In this document: positions 35,397 through 44,373 of the stretch, one piece after another | Numbering within the stretch: the first letter of the stretch is position 1 | How the letters are laid out: every line of letters starts with the position of its first letter | NCBI RefSeq assembly: GCF_046557915.1 | Contig: NZ_JBHEBG010000002.1 | Span: 1 to 64,000 of the forward strand | Source: JBHEBG01 sp046557915 | Lineage (GTDB): Bacteria; Bacteroidota; Bacteroidia; Flavobacteriales; Flavobacteriaceae | DNA: 64,000 nt | Reading direction: 5' to 3' | The notes under the pieces: model-generated | Databases searched by the model: none | What the model was told of the DNA's origin: nothing | What the model saw: only the letters and a program-made list of their open reading frames with translations | Program-made: the position numbers and the translations under genes

Positions 35397-35543
35397 AACA
35401 AAGGATTTTGAGGTATAATTTTTCCACCTTATGAGTTGAAAAATTAAATGAGGTGTAAAAATGGTGTAATAAATGTATGAAAATAGGAGATTAAGAGAAA
35501 GAGAAAAGAAAAATAATTTTCAACAACTTATTGATTTACAGTT

Positions 35544-35583
35544 ATATGAAATCAAATGGAACCATATGAGACCAAATGAAATA
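35544..35583. repeat. Two 20-bp direct repeats beside the integrase, possible arm-type binding sites
   Basis: ATATGAAATCAAATGGAACC (35544-35563) is followed directly by ATATGAGACCAAATGAAATA (35564-35583), about 15 of 20 matching. They lie between the integrase start and the mnmE 3' end, where integrase-binding attachment sequences are expected. Confidence 0.5.
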
Positions 35584-35588
35584 CTTAT

Positions 35589-37025
35589 TTATTTCCCGAT
35601 ACAAAAATTGGCGAAGATATTTCCCAAAAGGTCATCATTGGTAATTTCCCCTGTTATTTCCCCAAAATGATATAAGGCTTGGCGAATGTCTATGGCCAAC
35701 AAATCACTGGGAACGCTATTGGCCATTCCCAACTGCACTTTGTCTACCTCCTCCAGGGCTTTAATAAGCGCATCGTAGTGACGTGTATTGGTGACAATGG
35801 TTTCATTGTTCTTAAGTGCACCGGTATGTACAAAATTCAGTAAGCCTGTTTTAAGGGCATCTACACCCGCTCCAGTTTTGGCCGATAACATTACCGGAAA
35901 TGAATGCGCCAAACGGGTAGAAATGGTTACTAACCTTTCTTCTATGGTATTCAGCATTGGTAAGGGTAGTGCATCAATTTTATTCGCAACCACTATAAGC
36001 GGTTTTGTTGGGTGCTTTTTGCCTATTTTTTTGATCTCGGAGCCAAAGTCCTCAATTTTTTTCTGATTTAAAACTCCGTCCTTAACCACAGAACTTACAT
36101 CCATTAAGTACAAGATCACCTGTGCCTGTTCTATTTTCTCCAACGTTTTTTGTATACCCAATTGCTCTATGGTATCTTCCGTGGCGCGTAATCCTGCAGT
36201 ATCTATAAATCGAAATCCAAGGCCGCCAATGGAAATTTCGTCCTCTATGGTGTCTCTAGTAGTACCGGCGATATTGGAAACAATGGCCCGTTCTTCGTTC
36301 AGCAACGCATTTAACAAAGTAGATTTCCCCACATTAGGTTCGCCCACAATAGCAATAGGGATACCATTTTTAATTACATTGCCAACAGCAAAGGAATCGA
36401 TCAACCGTTTTAGTACATCTTGTATTTTAGCGAGTAAAGCCTTAAACTGACCCCGATCTGCAAATTCTACGTCTTCTTCCGAGAAGTCTAGCTCCAATTC
36501 TATCAAGGAAGCAAAATTGAGCAGCTCATCTCGCAACAGTTTTATCTCGTTGCTAAACCCTCCTCGCATTTGTTGCATGGCTATTTGATGACTGGCCTCA
36601 TTATCACTTGCGATAAGGTCGGCTACGGCTTCGGCCTGACTTAGATCTAACTTGCCATTTAAAAAAGCCCTCAGTGTAAATTCGCCGGCATCTGCCATAC
36701 GACAACCTTGCCTTAATAATAGTTGAATAATTTGTTGCTGTATATATGGAGAGCCATGACAAGAAATTTCCACGACATCTTCTCCCGTGTACGAATTTGG
36801 TCCTTTGAAAAGTGATAACAGCACCTCATCCAAAGTACGCTCTCCATCCATTATATGTCCTAGGTGTACGGTATGGCTTTTTTGCTTTTCAAGGGTCTTG
36901 TTCCGTACCGAACGGAAAACAGAAGCACTAATAGGGATCGCCTCCTTTCCGGAAACGCGAATTATAGCGATAGCACCAGCACCAGCGGGTGTGGCCAAGG
37001 CAACGATGGTACGTTCTTGTATCAT
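35589..37025 (-). CDS. mnmE: MnmE (TrmE) tRNA-modifying GTPase
   Basis: 478 aa, normal length. The N-terminal formyl-THF-binding part has EISCHGSP. The GTPase G1 motif is GEPNVGKST, switch and G3 motifs DTAGLR, and NKID follows. The C-terminus is the family hallmark CIGK. With MnmG it modifies the wobble uridine of tRNA (cmnm5U). The mnmE 3' end is a known insertion target of some genomic islands, and here the integrase and putative att repeats lie against it. The gene is intact. Confidence 0.97.
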   Translation of the reverse strand: MIQERTIVALATPAGAGAIAIIRVSGKEAIPISASVFRSVRNKTLEKQKSHTVHLGHIMDGERTLDEVLLSLFKGPNSYTGEDVVEISCHGSPYIQQQIIQLLLRQGCRMADAGEFTLRAFLNGKLDLSQAEAVADLIASDNEASHQIAMQQMRGGFSNEIKLLRDELLNFASLIELELDFSEEDVEFADRGQFKALLAKIQDVLKRLIDSFAVGNVIKNGIPIAIVGEPNVGKSTLLNALLNEERAIVSNIAGTTRDTIEDEISIGGLGFRFIDTAGLRATEDTIEQLGIQKTLEKIEQAQVILYLMDVSSVVKDGVLNQKKIEDFGSEIKKIGKKHPTKPLIVVANKIDALPLPMLNTIEERLVTISTRLAHSFPVMLSAKTGAGVDALKTGLLNFVHTGALKNNETIVTNTRHYDALIKALEEVDKVQLGMANSVPSDLLAIDIRQALYHFGEITGEITNDDLLGNIFANFCIGK

Positions 37026-37115
37026 GGCTGCAAAAATACAAATTCATTTCCGCTTGTAACATTTCGATGGAAATTGCTACCTATAGTTAGAACATCATCA
37101 AAAAACAATCAAAAA

Positions 37116-37478
37116 ATGGAAATCATCAATCAATCAACATTACGCACTAACAATCAGCTTCTGGTCATTACGCATTTAACACAGCTATTGAATTATGTTT
37201 TTGGTTTTGGGGGGCTGGTAGTTCCTCTTATCCTATGGCTGTCTTCAAAGGACTCTGTGGAAGGTATGAACGATCATGGAAAGTCGATCGTCAATCTACA
37301 ATTAAGTATGCTTTTGTACATTTTTCTGAGTATACCGGCCATTTTTTTGCTTGGTCTGGGCCTTCTAACACTAATTGGCGTGGGGATATTAGGGTTTGTT
37401 ATGCCTATAGTAAATGCGGTAAAAGCAGGTAATGGAGAAGCTCCCAGCTATTTTATGACCATTAGGTTCATTTCTTAA
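37116..37478 (+). CDS. DUF4870-family membrane protein
   Basis: 120 aa from the ATG at 37116, the first Met fitting the family's short N-terminal tail; a longer frame from 36864 runs antisense to mnmE and is unlikely. Helices are seen at about 27-44 (YVFGFGGLVVPLILWL), 65-85 and 86-103 (GLGLLTLIGVGILGFVMPIVNA), matching the compact hydrophobic DUF4870 layout. Role unknown. It is divergent from mnmE and convergent with dnaN. Confidence 0.85.
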   Translation: MEIINQSTLRTNNQLLVITHLTQLLNYVFGFGGLVVPLILWLSSKDSVEGMNDHGKSIVNLQLSMLLYIFLSIPAIFLLGLGLLTLIGVGILGFVMPIVNAVKAGNGEAPSYFMTIRFIS

Positions 37479-37519
37479 TTATCGAGGAAAAATTTACGAT
37501 GCTTATTGGTAGTCCCTAC

Positions 37520-38638
37520 TTAATTGTTAAGCATTACAGGCATTACCAACATGGTTACGTTTTCGCCCTCATCCAATCCATCGGAAGGGGTTAAGATACC
37601 TGCTCTATTGGGCAAGCTCATTTCCAAGGAAATTTCATCGGAGGTAAGGTTGCCGAGCATTTCTACCAAAAAACGCGAGTTAAATCCTATCTGCATATCG
37701 TCGCCCTGATACGCACAGGTAAGTCGTTCTTCGGCCTTATTACTGTAATCAAGATCTTCAGCAGAAATGTTAAGTTCTGCTCCTGCAATCTTAAGACGTA
37801 TTTGGTGTGTGGTCTTATTGGAAAAAATAGACACCCTCCTAACGGAACTTAGCAACTGATTTCTGGAAATGGTGAGTTTATTTGGATTTTCTTTTGGTAT
37901 TACCGCTTCATAATTGGGGTATTTCCCATCAATCAGCCTACATATCAATTCGGTGTCCTCAAAACTGAATTTGGCGTTACTCTCGTTATATTCTATAGTA
38001 ATATCGCTCTCGCTCCCTGCCAGAATACCTTTAAGTAGTGTCAATGGCTTTTTGGGCATGATAAATTCAGCAACTTGGGAAGCAGAAATATCAGATCTTT
38101 GGTATTTCACCAACTTGTGAGCATCAGTGGCAACAAAGGTTAGATGCTCTGGAGAAAACTGAAAGAATACGCCGCTCATTACCGGTCTTAGGTCATCGTT
38201 TCCTGCCGCAAATATGGTTTTGTTGATTGCAGTGGCCAAGATATCTCCCATTATTGTAGTGGCACTGGGATTGGAAAGTTCCACTGCTTTAGGAAACTCA
38301 GCGCCATCTGCATAGGCAAGGGCATATTTTCCATGGTTAGAACTTATTTCGACCGTATGATTGTCAGTGACCGTAAACGTAAGTGGTTGTTCGGGGAAAG
38401 TTTTTAAGGTATCCAACAAAAGCCTCGCTGGCACTGCTATGGTGCCTTCATTATCGGAATCTACTTCCAAAACGGAACTCATTGTAGTTTCCAAATCTGA
38501 AGCGGAGACCGTAAGTTTATTTTTGTTAAGATCAAAAAGAAAATTATCAAGAATGGGAAGGGTATTGTTATTGTTGATGATACCCCCCAAAACTTGGAGT
38601 TGTTTTAGTAAATAGGTGCTAGATACTATAAATTTCAT
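37520..38638 (-). CDS. dnaN: DNA polymerase III beta sliding clamp
   Basis: 372 aa, full length. It has the three-domain clamp layout with typical stretches: MKFIVSSTYLLKQLQVLGGII at the N-terminus (residues 1-21 of the clamp fold), DGAEFPKAVELS, PVMSGVFFQF, DGKYPNYEAVIPKE near 250 and the C-terminal LVMPVMLNN. It tethers polymerase to DNA. It lies 143 bases downstream of gldG in the same orientation, as often seen in flavobacteria. Confidence 0.96.
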   Translation of the reverse strand: MKFIVSSTYLLKQLQVLGGIINNNNTLPILDNFLFDLNKNKLTVSASDLETTMSSVLEVDSDNEGTIAVPARLLLDTLKTFPEQPLTFTVTDNHTVEISSNHGKYALAYADGAEFPKAVELSNPSATTIMGDILATAINKTIFAAGNDDLRPVMSGVFFQFSPEHLTFVATDAHKLVKYQRSDISASQVAEFIMPKKPLTLLKGILAGSESDITIEYNESNAKFSFEDTELICRLIDGKYPNYEAVIPKENPNKLTISRNQLLSSVRRVSIFSNKTTHQIRLKIAGAELNISAEDLDYSNKAEERLTCAYQGDDMQIGFNSRFLVEMLGNLTSDEISLEMSLPNRAGILTPSDGLDEGENVTMLVMPVMLNN

Positions 38639-38781
38639 TCGTTGTATTATTTTTTAAGCCGCCACAGTTTAAGAGGGATTTTTAGACTGTAATTCCATAA
38701 TAAATCCCCAAGCACTGTAGTATAGCATTAGAAACAAAGATATTTTAAAAGTCCTTTTTAAGGAAACAAACTTATTAACAC

Positions 38782-40446
38782 TTAGCTCCCGAATTTTTTC
38801 TTCCGAAATAGTCTAAAAAGGAACCCAAAAACCAAGGTCAATAGTATTGGAAGTCCAATATTTATTAGCTGCCATTTACTTTTTTCCTCTGCAATTTTTT
38901 TCTCATCGAGAAAAGGAACCGCCACCTTTTTGTTCCTAATGTTTATAAGTCCGGTATCGTCCAAGAGATAATTGATGCTGTTTATCAGAAATTCTTTGTT
39001 GCCGTAAAAGTTATTGGTCCATTTATCATAGCCTAATTCCAAGGGCCTACCTTTTCTAATTTGATTCTTGATTACATCCCCATCTGCAACTACCAGCATT
39101 TTATTGGCCCCTCCCTTTTCTATGGCCCCCTTTAGCTGTATAGGTTTTATTCTATTGGTAAAGGCAGAACTGAACGCTCCTTCTACCAATACCGCCAAGG
39201 GTTTATTACCGTTGTTGTATGTTTCCTTTTTGGGAGGCACGTTTATTACATCCAGACTTATCTGTTTAGGCGTCCCTTCTGTCTTTGATAAGGGAGAAGA
39301 GCGGTATAGGATTGTCTTTTTGTTGGTATTGGCCAAGGTGTCTATTGTATTGGTAAACTGAAATCTAATGGCCTCTAAGTTATTGTTTATAGGATGATCG
39401 TTCCTAGAAAACACCATTGGATGGTAGTACCAGGGCACAGGGTTGTATTGCGAACCGCTACCTTCTCCCGAGGCCAGTACGATCTGTGAAAAATAGAGAT
39501 CATTTACCAATACGGGGTTAATACGCAAGCCGTATTTAAAAAAGAAATCGTTGAGGTTAAGGTCCCTAGGTATGGCCACTGAGGATCCTGTTTCATTAAA
39601 AAGGCTATCGAGCTCTATGGCAACTTGATCTATAAGCCAAAGCGATTTTCCTCCGCTCACTATGTACTGATCTAGCACATATTTTTCAGCATCGGTAAAA
39701 GCTTCGGTAGGTTTTGCAATTAGGGCCAGGTCGTAGTTTTTTAACTGATCTAAAACTTTTTGAGGATTGTTGGCAACAGAATCTAGGGTAATGGCCCCAA
39801 TATTGTAGTAGTCTCGTATAGTAGTGAGATAATCGGCCATAAAAATATCCTCGAGCTCCCCATTACCTTTTATTACGGCCACCTGTTTTTTGTCCTTTAT
39901 GGCCAACTTGGTAAACGCATCGGCAAAAGCATACTCCAAATGTTGTACAGAATTATTTACCCGGTCCTCGGTAGAAGCCCCCAATTTGTTTTTCAAAAGA
40001 GGTACCCTAACGGTGTTTTCCCCATAATTGACCATGGCCCAGGGAAACAATATTTCTTGTGATACTTTACCATTATTTTCCACGGTTATGTTCGCGGGGG
40101 TAAGCCCTATTCGTTGTAATTCGCCAATGGCGGCCTGGGTCTGACCTTCGTTTTCCAAAGGATTTATAAAGTTGAATTTTATGTTCTCATTTACCGTGGC
40201 AAATTCTTCCAAAAGCTGTTCCGTTTCTACTTTTAGCTTAGTGAATTCGGCAGGTAGCGTTCCATCCAACAATACATCTACGACCACCGGGGACCCAAAA
40301 CCCTTCACAGAATTTTTTGCCGGTTGCGAGAGTGTATACCTATTGTCCTCGGTTAAATCGAATCGCATATAAAACAAACTACCCGCCCCATTAACGAGCA
40401 AGAGCAGTACCAGAGCGATTATGATAGATAAAACACGTTTTTGCAT
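38782..40446 (-). CDS. gldG: GldG, ABC-transporter-associated gliding motility protein
   Basis: 554 aa. One N-terminal transmembrane segment (LSIIIALVLLLLVNGAGSLFYM), a large extracytoplasmic part beginning RFDLTEDNRYTLSQPAKN, a GATase/IFT52-like region, and one C-terminal helix (LINIGLPILLTLVFGFLFRLF). GldG pairs with GldF and the ATPase GldA in an ABC transporter needed for flavobacterial gliding. The start overlaps the gldF stop by one base. No gldA is visible in the window. Confidence 0.93.
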   Translation of the reverse strand: MQKRVLSIIIALVLLLLVNGAGSLFYMRFDLTEDNRYTLSQPAKNSVKGFGSPVVVDVLLDGTLPAEFTKLKVETEQLLEEFATVNENIKFNFINPLENEGQTQAAIGELQRIGLTPANITVENNGKVSQEILFPWAMVNYGENTVRVPLLKNKLGASTEDRVNNSVQHLEYAFADAFTKLAIKDKKQVAVIKGNGELEDIFMADYLTTIRDYYNIGAITLDSVANNPQKVLDQLKNYDLALIAKPTEAFTDAEKYVLDQYIVSGGKSLWLIDQVAIELDSLFNETGSSVAIPRDLNLNDFFFKYGLRINPVLVNDLYFSQIVLASGEGSGSQYNPVPWYYHPMVFSRNDHPINNNLEAIRFQFTNTIDTLANTNKKTILYRSSPLSKTEGTPKQISLDVINVPPKKETYNNGNKPLAVLVEGAFSSAFTNRIKPIQLKGAIEKGGANKMLVVADGDVIKNQIRKGRPLELGYDKWTNNFYGNKEFLINSINYLLDDTGLINIRNKKVAVPFLDEKKIAEEKSKWQLINIGLPILLTLVFGFLFRLFRKKKFGS

Positions 40447-41177
40447 TATCTATTTAGGGTTTTTAGTTGTGAAACTGTTAGAAAAAGAAAAAAAGCGGTG
40501 AGCGTACCAAAATATAGTAGATCTCGCGTATCTAGCACACCTTTTGAAACACTATCAAAATGGGACTTCATTCCCAAATTTCTGGTTTGCAAAGACAAAC
40601 CTCCATCCGAAAATAAGGAAGCTAAAGCATCGAAACCGTAGTAGATAAGAAAACACAGTACCGTTCCTAGGATAAAAGCAACAATCTGATTTTCAGTAAG
40701 TGTAGATGTAAAAATACCTATAGCGGTGTAAGCTGCCGTTAAAAACAGTAACCCAAAATAGGAGCCAATCACCAATCCCATATCTAAATTACCCACGGTA
40801 GTTCCCAACTGGGACACGCAGTAAACGTATACCCCTGTTGGGATAATGGCGAGGATGGCTAGGGTAAGGGCACCAAAAAATTTACCCAACACCGTTTTCC
40901 AAAGTGGCAGAGGTTTTATAAAGATTAATTCCAGTGTGCCCAATTTTCTTTCTTCCGCAAAACTTTTCATGGTTATGGCAGGGATTAAAAAAAGAAAGAC
41001 CCACGGTGTTAATAAGAAGAACTTCCCCAGATCTGCAAACCCATAGTCGAACACGTTGTAAGGGCCTTTAAAAACCCAAAGGAACAAACCGCTAAGTACT
41101 AGAAAAAGACCCACGACCAAATATCCTATCGAAGAGGTAAAAAAGCTTTGTATTTCTCTTTTAAATATGGCTAACAT
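40446..41177 (-). CDS. gldF: GldF, ABC transporter permease for gliding motility
   Basis: 243 aa with six hydrophobic helices (FTSSIGYLVVGLFLVLSGLFL; FLLTPWVFLFLIPAITMKSFAEERKLGTLELI; and later LGTVLCFLIYYGF). The FAEERKLGTLELI motif is typical of ABC-2 permeases and of GldF. It is coupled to gldG. Located 6 bases after the ABM monooxygenase gene. Confidence 0.93.
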   Translation of the reverse strand: MLAIFKREIQSFFTSSIGYLVVGLFLVLSGLFLWVFKGPYNVFDYGFADLGKFFLLTPWVFLFLIPAITMKSFAEERKLGTLELIFIKPLPLWKTVLGKFFGALTLAILAIIPTGVYVYCVSQLGTTVGNLDMGLVIGSYFGLLFLTAAYTAIGIFTSTLTENQIVAFILGTVLCFLIYYGFDALASLFSDGGLSLQTRNLGMKSHFDSVSKGVLDTRDLLYFGTLTAFFLFLTVSQLKTLNR

Positions 41178-41183
41178 ACGGGC

Positions 41184-41480
41184 TTAGGTTAAGGTATGTA
41201 ATTTAGATACGCTCCATGCTTCTGGCTTTTCTTCAAAAAGTACTTTGGTAGTGCTCCACACTTGCTTAAAAAAATCTGAATTTCTATAGTTTTCCAGTGC
41301 GTTCTCATTCTCCCAATAACTATAGGTAAAGAATATTTTGGGATTTTCATTGTCTCGATACAGTTCTAGGAATGTACATCCCTCAAAATTTCGAATATCC
41401 TGTTTTGTTGCTTCAAAAATTTGCTCAAAGCTACTTATATTTTCTTTTTTAAAGGTCAATTTTACAATTCGCACCAGCAT
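41184..41480 (-). CDS. ABM-domain (antibiotic biosynthesis monooxygenase-like) protein
   Basis: 98 aa, the usual single-domain size. It shows the ABM fold: MLVRIVKLTFKKENISSFEQIFE, NFEGCTFLELYRDNENPKIFFTYSYWENENAL, and RNSDFFKQVWSTTKVLFEEKPEAW. Family members include small quinol monooxygenases and heme-degrading proteins. It begins directly after the SAM hydrolase stop and precedes gldF by 6 bases, so one operon is likely. Confidence 0.85.
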   Translation of the reverse strand: MLVRIVKLTFKKENISSFEQIFEATKQDIRNFEGCTFLELYRDNENPKIFFTYSYWENENALENYRNSDFFKQVWSTTKVLFEEKPEAWSVSKLHTLT

Positions 41481-42311
41481 TTACAAGAAATTAATAATTA
41501 TCGTATCCCTATAGTCTAGCCCAAGTAGGGTAGAGGCCCCTCCAACCGTGTTCAGGTCGCTCTTATAAATGGCCAGTTCAATATAATTCGAAGAATTAAA
41601 TAGTGCCAACAAGTCCCCCGGACCTTTTCGCTGTGTTTTTTCCAGGTCGAAATTTAATATATCACTGTATTTATGATGAATTTCGGTTATTTTTTTATTT
41701 CTGGCCTGAAGCTCAAAATTTCTGCCATTGCGGTATGCTTCAAACAGACTTTTTTGGATATTGGTTACCACATTACCGTAGTTGTCTATATAAATAACAC
41801 TGCCAATTATGGTTTTTCCGTTATCTGTTACCCTTGGTGAGAATTCTTTTAGTTCCCGAAGTTTATCAAAGGTTTTTCCAACCACTTCCAGGGTGCCGCC
41901 CCGGGCAATATGGCAGGCTACTTGTACAAAAACATCAAGTACAGGAAAGGAACCGTGTGCCGGATTGGGAATATTGATCTCCACTACTTTCTCCGGACTT
42001 ATTTCTGAAGTTATTAAGCAGATTACCCCATTGTTGGCACTTAAGAAGTAGTGGCCGTCTACCATTACCGCAATATGCTGGTTCTCTGGCGTAGGTTCGG
42101 AATCTACACCCACTACATGGATGGTGCCCTCCGGGAAGGCCTTATATGAGTTTTTAAGGATGTAAGCACATTCCTGAATATTGAATGGACTAATGGAATG
42201 GGAAATATCAACAATTTTGGCGTCGGGCAACTCCCTGTAAATAGTACCTTTAATGGCGCCTACGAAATGGTCTTTATGTCCAAAATCAGTCGTTAGGGTA
42301 ATGATTGCCAT
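41481..42311 (-). CDS. S-adenosyl-L-methionine hydrolase (adenosine-forming, DUF62)
   Basis: 276 aa, normal for the DUF62/SAM hydroxide adenosyltransferase family. Hallmarks are TLTTDFGHKDHFVGAIKG near the N-terminus, VDISHSISPFNIQECAY, VGVDSEPT near 70, LSANNGVICLI and the C-terminal region VIYIDNYGNVVTNI near 170. The enzyme hydrolyses SAM to adenosine and methionine. It is divergent from phoH (128 bases apart) and heads the leftward operon with the ABM gene, gldF and gldG. Confidence 0.92.
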   Translation of the reverse strand: MAIITLTTDFGHKDHFVGAIKGTIYRELPDAKIVDISHSISPFNIQECAYILKNSYKAFPEGTIHVVGVDSEPTPENQHIAVMVDGHYFLSANNGVICLITSEISPEKVVEINIPNPAHGSFPVLDVFVQVACHIARGGTLEVVGKTFDKLRELKEFSPRVTDNGKTIIGSVIYIDNYGNVVTNIQKSLFEAYRNGRNFELQARNKKITEIHHKYSDILNFDLEKTQRKGPGDLLALFNSSNYIELAIYKSDLNTVGGASTLLGLDYRDTIIINFL

Positions 42312-42438
42312 GCAACACTGTTGATATGTTTTTAATTGGACAAACTGATTTTTACTTAAGTTTGTTGAACAAAATTACACAAAAAATAAGCGTACGGAAA
42401 TTTATCTTTAAGGAACAACTTTTAAAAACCCATATTCT

Positions 42439-43392
42439 TTGAACGAACTCGTTATAGAACTTACCGAAATTAGCCCTAGGGAGTTTTTTGGGCAGCAAAA
42501 TGCCAATATAGACTTACTTAAAAAATACTTTCCAAAATTGAAGATCGTGGCCCGTGGCAGTAAAATTAAGGTTTACGGCGATGAGGAGCTTTTGGATGAA
42601 TTTGACAGGCGGTTTGATATGCTCACTGCCCATTTTGCAAAGTATAATAAGCTGGATGAAAATGTTATAGAACGCGTATTAACCAGTAATACCGCATCTG
42701 ACTACGAATCTTCGGAAAACAGTGGCGATGTATTGGTACACGGGGTTAATGGTAGGTTGATAAAAGCTCAAACGGTTAACCAGCGCAAACTAGTGGATGC
42801 CGCGAACAAAAATGATATGGTCTTTGCCATTGGCCCCGCAGGTACCGGAAAAACATATACAGGTGTTGCCCTTGCCGTTAAGGCCTTGAAGGAGAAACAG
42901 GTAAAACGTATTATACTTACCCGCCCGGCGGTGGAAGCCGGTGAAAACCTTGGATTTTTACCCGGGGATTTAAAAGAGAAATTGGATCCATATATGCAAC
43001 CGCTGTACGACGCGCTTCGGGATATGATTCCCAGTGAAAAACTGGCCCATTTTATAGAAAACGGTACCATTCAGATTGCACCAATGGCTTTTATGAGAGG
43101 CCGTACCTTGGATAATGCCTTTGTAATATTGGACGAAGCCCAAAATACCACCCATGCCCAAATGAAAATGTTCCTTACCCGAATGGGAAAGAGCGCCAAA
43201 TTTTTGATCACAGGAGACCCCGGTCAGATAGATTTGCCAAGAAGGGTCATTTCTGGGTTAAAAGAAGCTTTGTTAATTCTTAAAAACGTACAAGGCATAC
43301 AAATGATTTACTTGGACGATAAAGATGTAATTCGTCATAAATTGGTCAAAAAAGTAATCGACGCATACAAAAATATTGAGCATCAAAATTAA
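42439..43392 (+). CDS. phoH: PhoH-family ATPase
   Basis: 317 aa with a TTG start at 42439; the N-terminus NELVIELTEISPREFFGQQN matches what flavobacterial PhoH proteins have, so the TTG is accepted. A KH-like N-terminal part is followed by Walker A (GPAGTGKT near 135), KRIILTRPAVEAGE, and Walker B (FVILDEAQN near 232). PhoH-like ATPases are linked to RNA metabolism. purC follows 9 bases later in the same direction. Confidence 0.94.
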   Translation: MNELVIELTEISPREFFGQQNANIDLLKKYFPKLKIVARGSKIKVYGDEELLDEFDRRFDMLTAHFAKYNKLDENVIERVLTSNTASDYESSENSGDVLVHGVNGRLIKAQTVNQRKLVDAANKNDMVFAIGPAGTGKTYTGVALAVKALKEKQVKRIILTRPAVEAGENLGFLPGDLKEKLDPYMQPLYDALRDMIPSEKLAHFIENGTIQIAPMAFMRGRTLDNAFVILDEAQNTTHAQMKMFLTRMGKSAKFLITGDPGQIDLPRRVISGLKEALLILKNVQGIQMIYLDDKDVIRHKLVKKVIDAYKNIEHQN

Positions 43393-43401
43393 GAGCTTCC
43401 C

Positions 43402-44355
43402 ATGGGCAACACCATAACTTCTACCAACTTCCAATTTCCTGGTCAACAAAATGTATACAAAGGGAAGGTAAGGGAGGTATATCGATTGGATAACGACTTG
43501 TTGGTAATGATCGCCACAGATAGGCTATCGGCTTTTGATGTGGTTCTTCCCAAAGGCATTCCCTACAAAGGTCAGATACTTAATCAAATCGCCACTAAAA
43601 TGATGGCGGCAACGGCAGATATTGTACCTAACTGGCTCTTAGCTACCCCAGACCCAAATGTAGCCATAGGTCATGCCTGTGAGCCTTTTAAGGTAGAAAT
43701 GGTAATACGAGGCTATCTCTCCGGGCATGCCGCAAGGGAGTACAAAACGGGTAAGCGGCTATTATGTGGTGTGGCAATGCCCAACGGAATGGTAGAGAAC
43801 GACAAATTTCCTACCCCTATAATTACACCGGCTACCAAGGCAGAGAAGGGAGATCATGATGAAGATATTTCCAAAGAGGATATTTTGAAAAAGGGATTGG
43901 TTGCTGAGGATGATTATGTGGTTCTGGAAAAGTATACAAGAGATTTGTTTGAACGCGGTACGCAGATTGCCGCGGAACAAGGACTTATCCTTGTAGATAC
44001 CAAATACGAATTTGGCAAAACAAGTTCGGGAGAGATTGTGTTGATTGATGAGATTCATACTCCGGACTCGTCCCGTTATTTTTATACGGAGGGTTATCAG
44101 GAAAGACAAGATAAGGGAGAAATTCAAAAACAACTGTCCAAGGAATTTGTAAGACAATGGCTTATATCGCATGGCTTTCAAGGGTTTGAAGGACAACAGG
44201 TGCCAGAGATGACCGATGCCTATGTGGAAAGTGTCTCCGAGCGTTACATTGAACTGTACGAGAATATCACTGGGGAAACTTTCGTTAAGACAGATATTTC
44301 CAATATTGATGAAAGAATAGAGAAAAACGTATTGAATTATCTAAGTAGCAGATAG
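43402..44355 (+). CDS. purC: SAICAR synthase
   Basis: 317 aa, the length of the larger PurC type. Typical stretches: YKGKVREVYRL near 22, MIATDRLSAFDVVLPKGIPYKG, KVEMVIRGYLSGHAAREY, and LVDTKYEFG followed by EIVLIDEIHTPDSSRY. It makes SAICAR from CAIR and aspartate in purine synthesis. It is convergent with the exonuclease gene, 18 bases apart. Confidence 0.96.
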   Translation: MGNTITSTNFQFPGQQNVYKGKVREVYRLDNDLLVMIATDRLSAFDVVLPKGIPYKGQILNQIATKMMAATADIVPNWLLATPDPNVAIGHACEPFKVEMVIRGYLSGHAAREYKTGKRLLCGVAMPNGMVENDKFPTPIITPATKAEKGDHDEDISKEDILKKGLVAEDDYVVLEKYTRDLFERGTQIAAEQGLILVDTKYEFGKTSSGEIVLIDEIHTPDSSRYFYTEGYQERQDKGEIQKQLSKEFVRQWLISHGFQGFEGQQVPEMTDAYVESVSERYIELYENITGETFVKTDISNIDERIEKNVLNYLSSR

Positions 44356-44373
44356 TCAAATTTTTAGGTTTAG

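Noticed and set aside
36864..37115. N-terminal extension of the DUF4870 gene
   Set aside because: It lies antisense to mnmE; the ATG at 37116 fits the family better.
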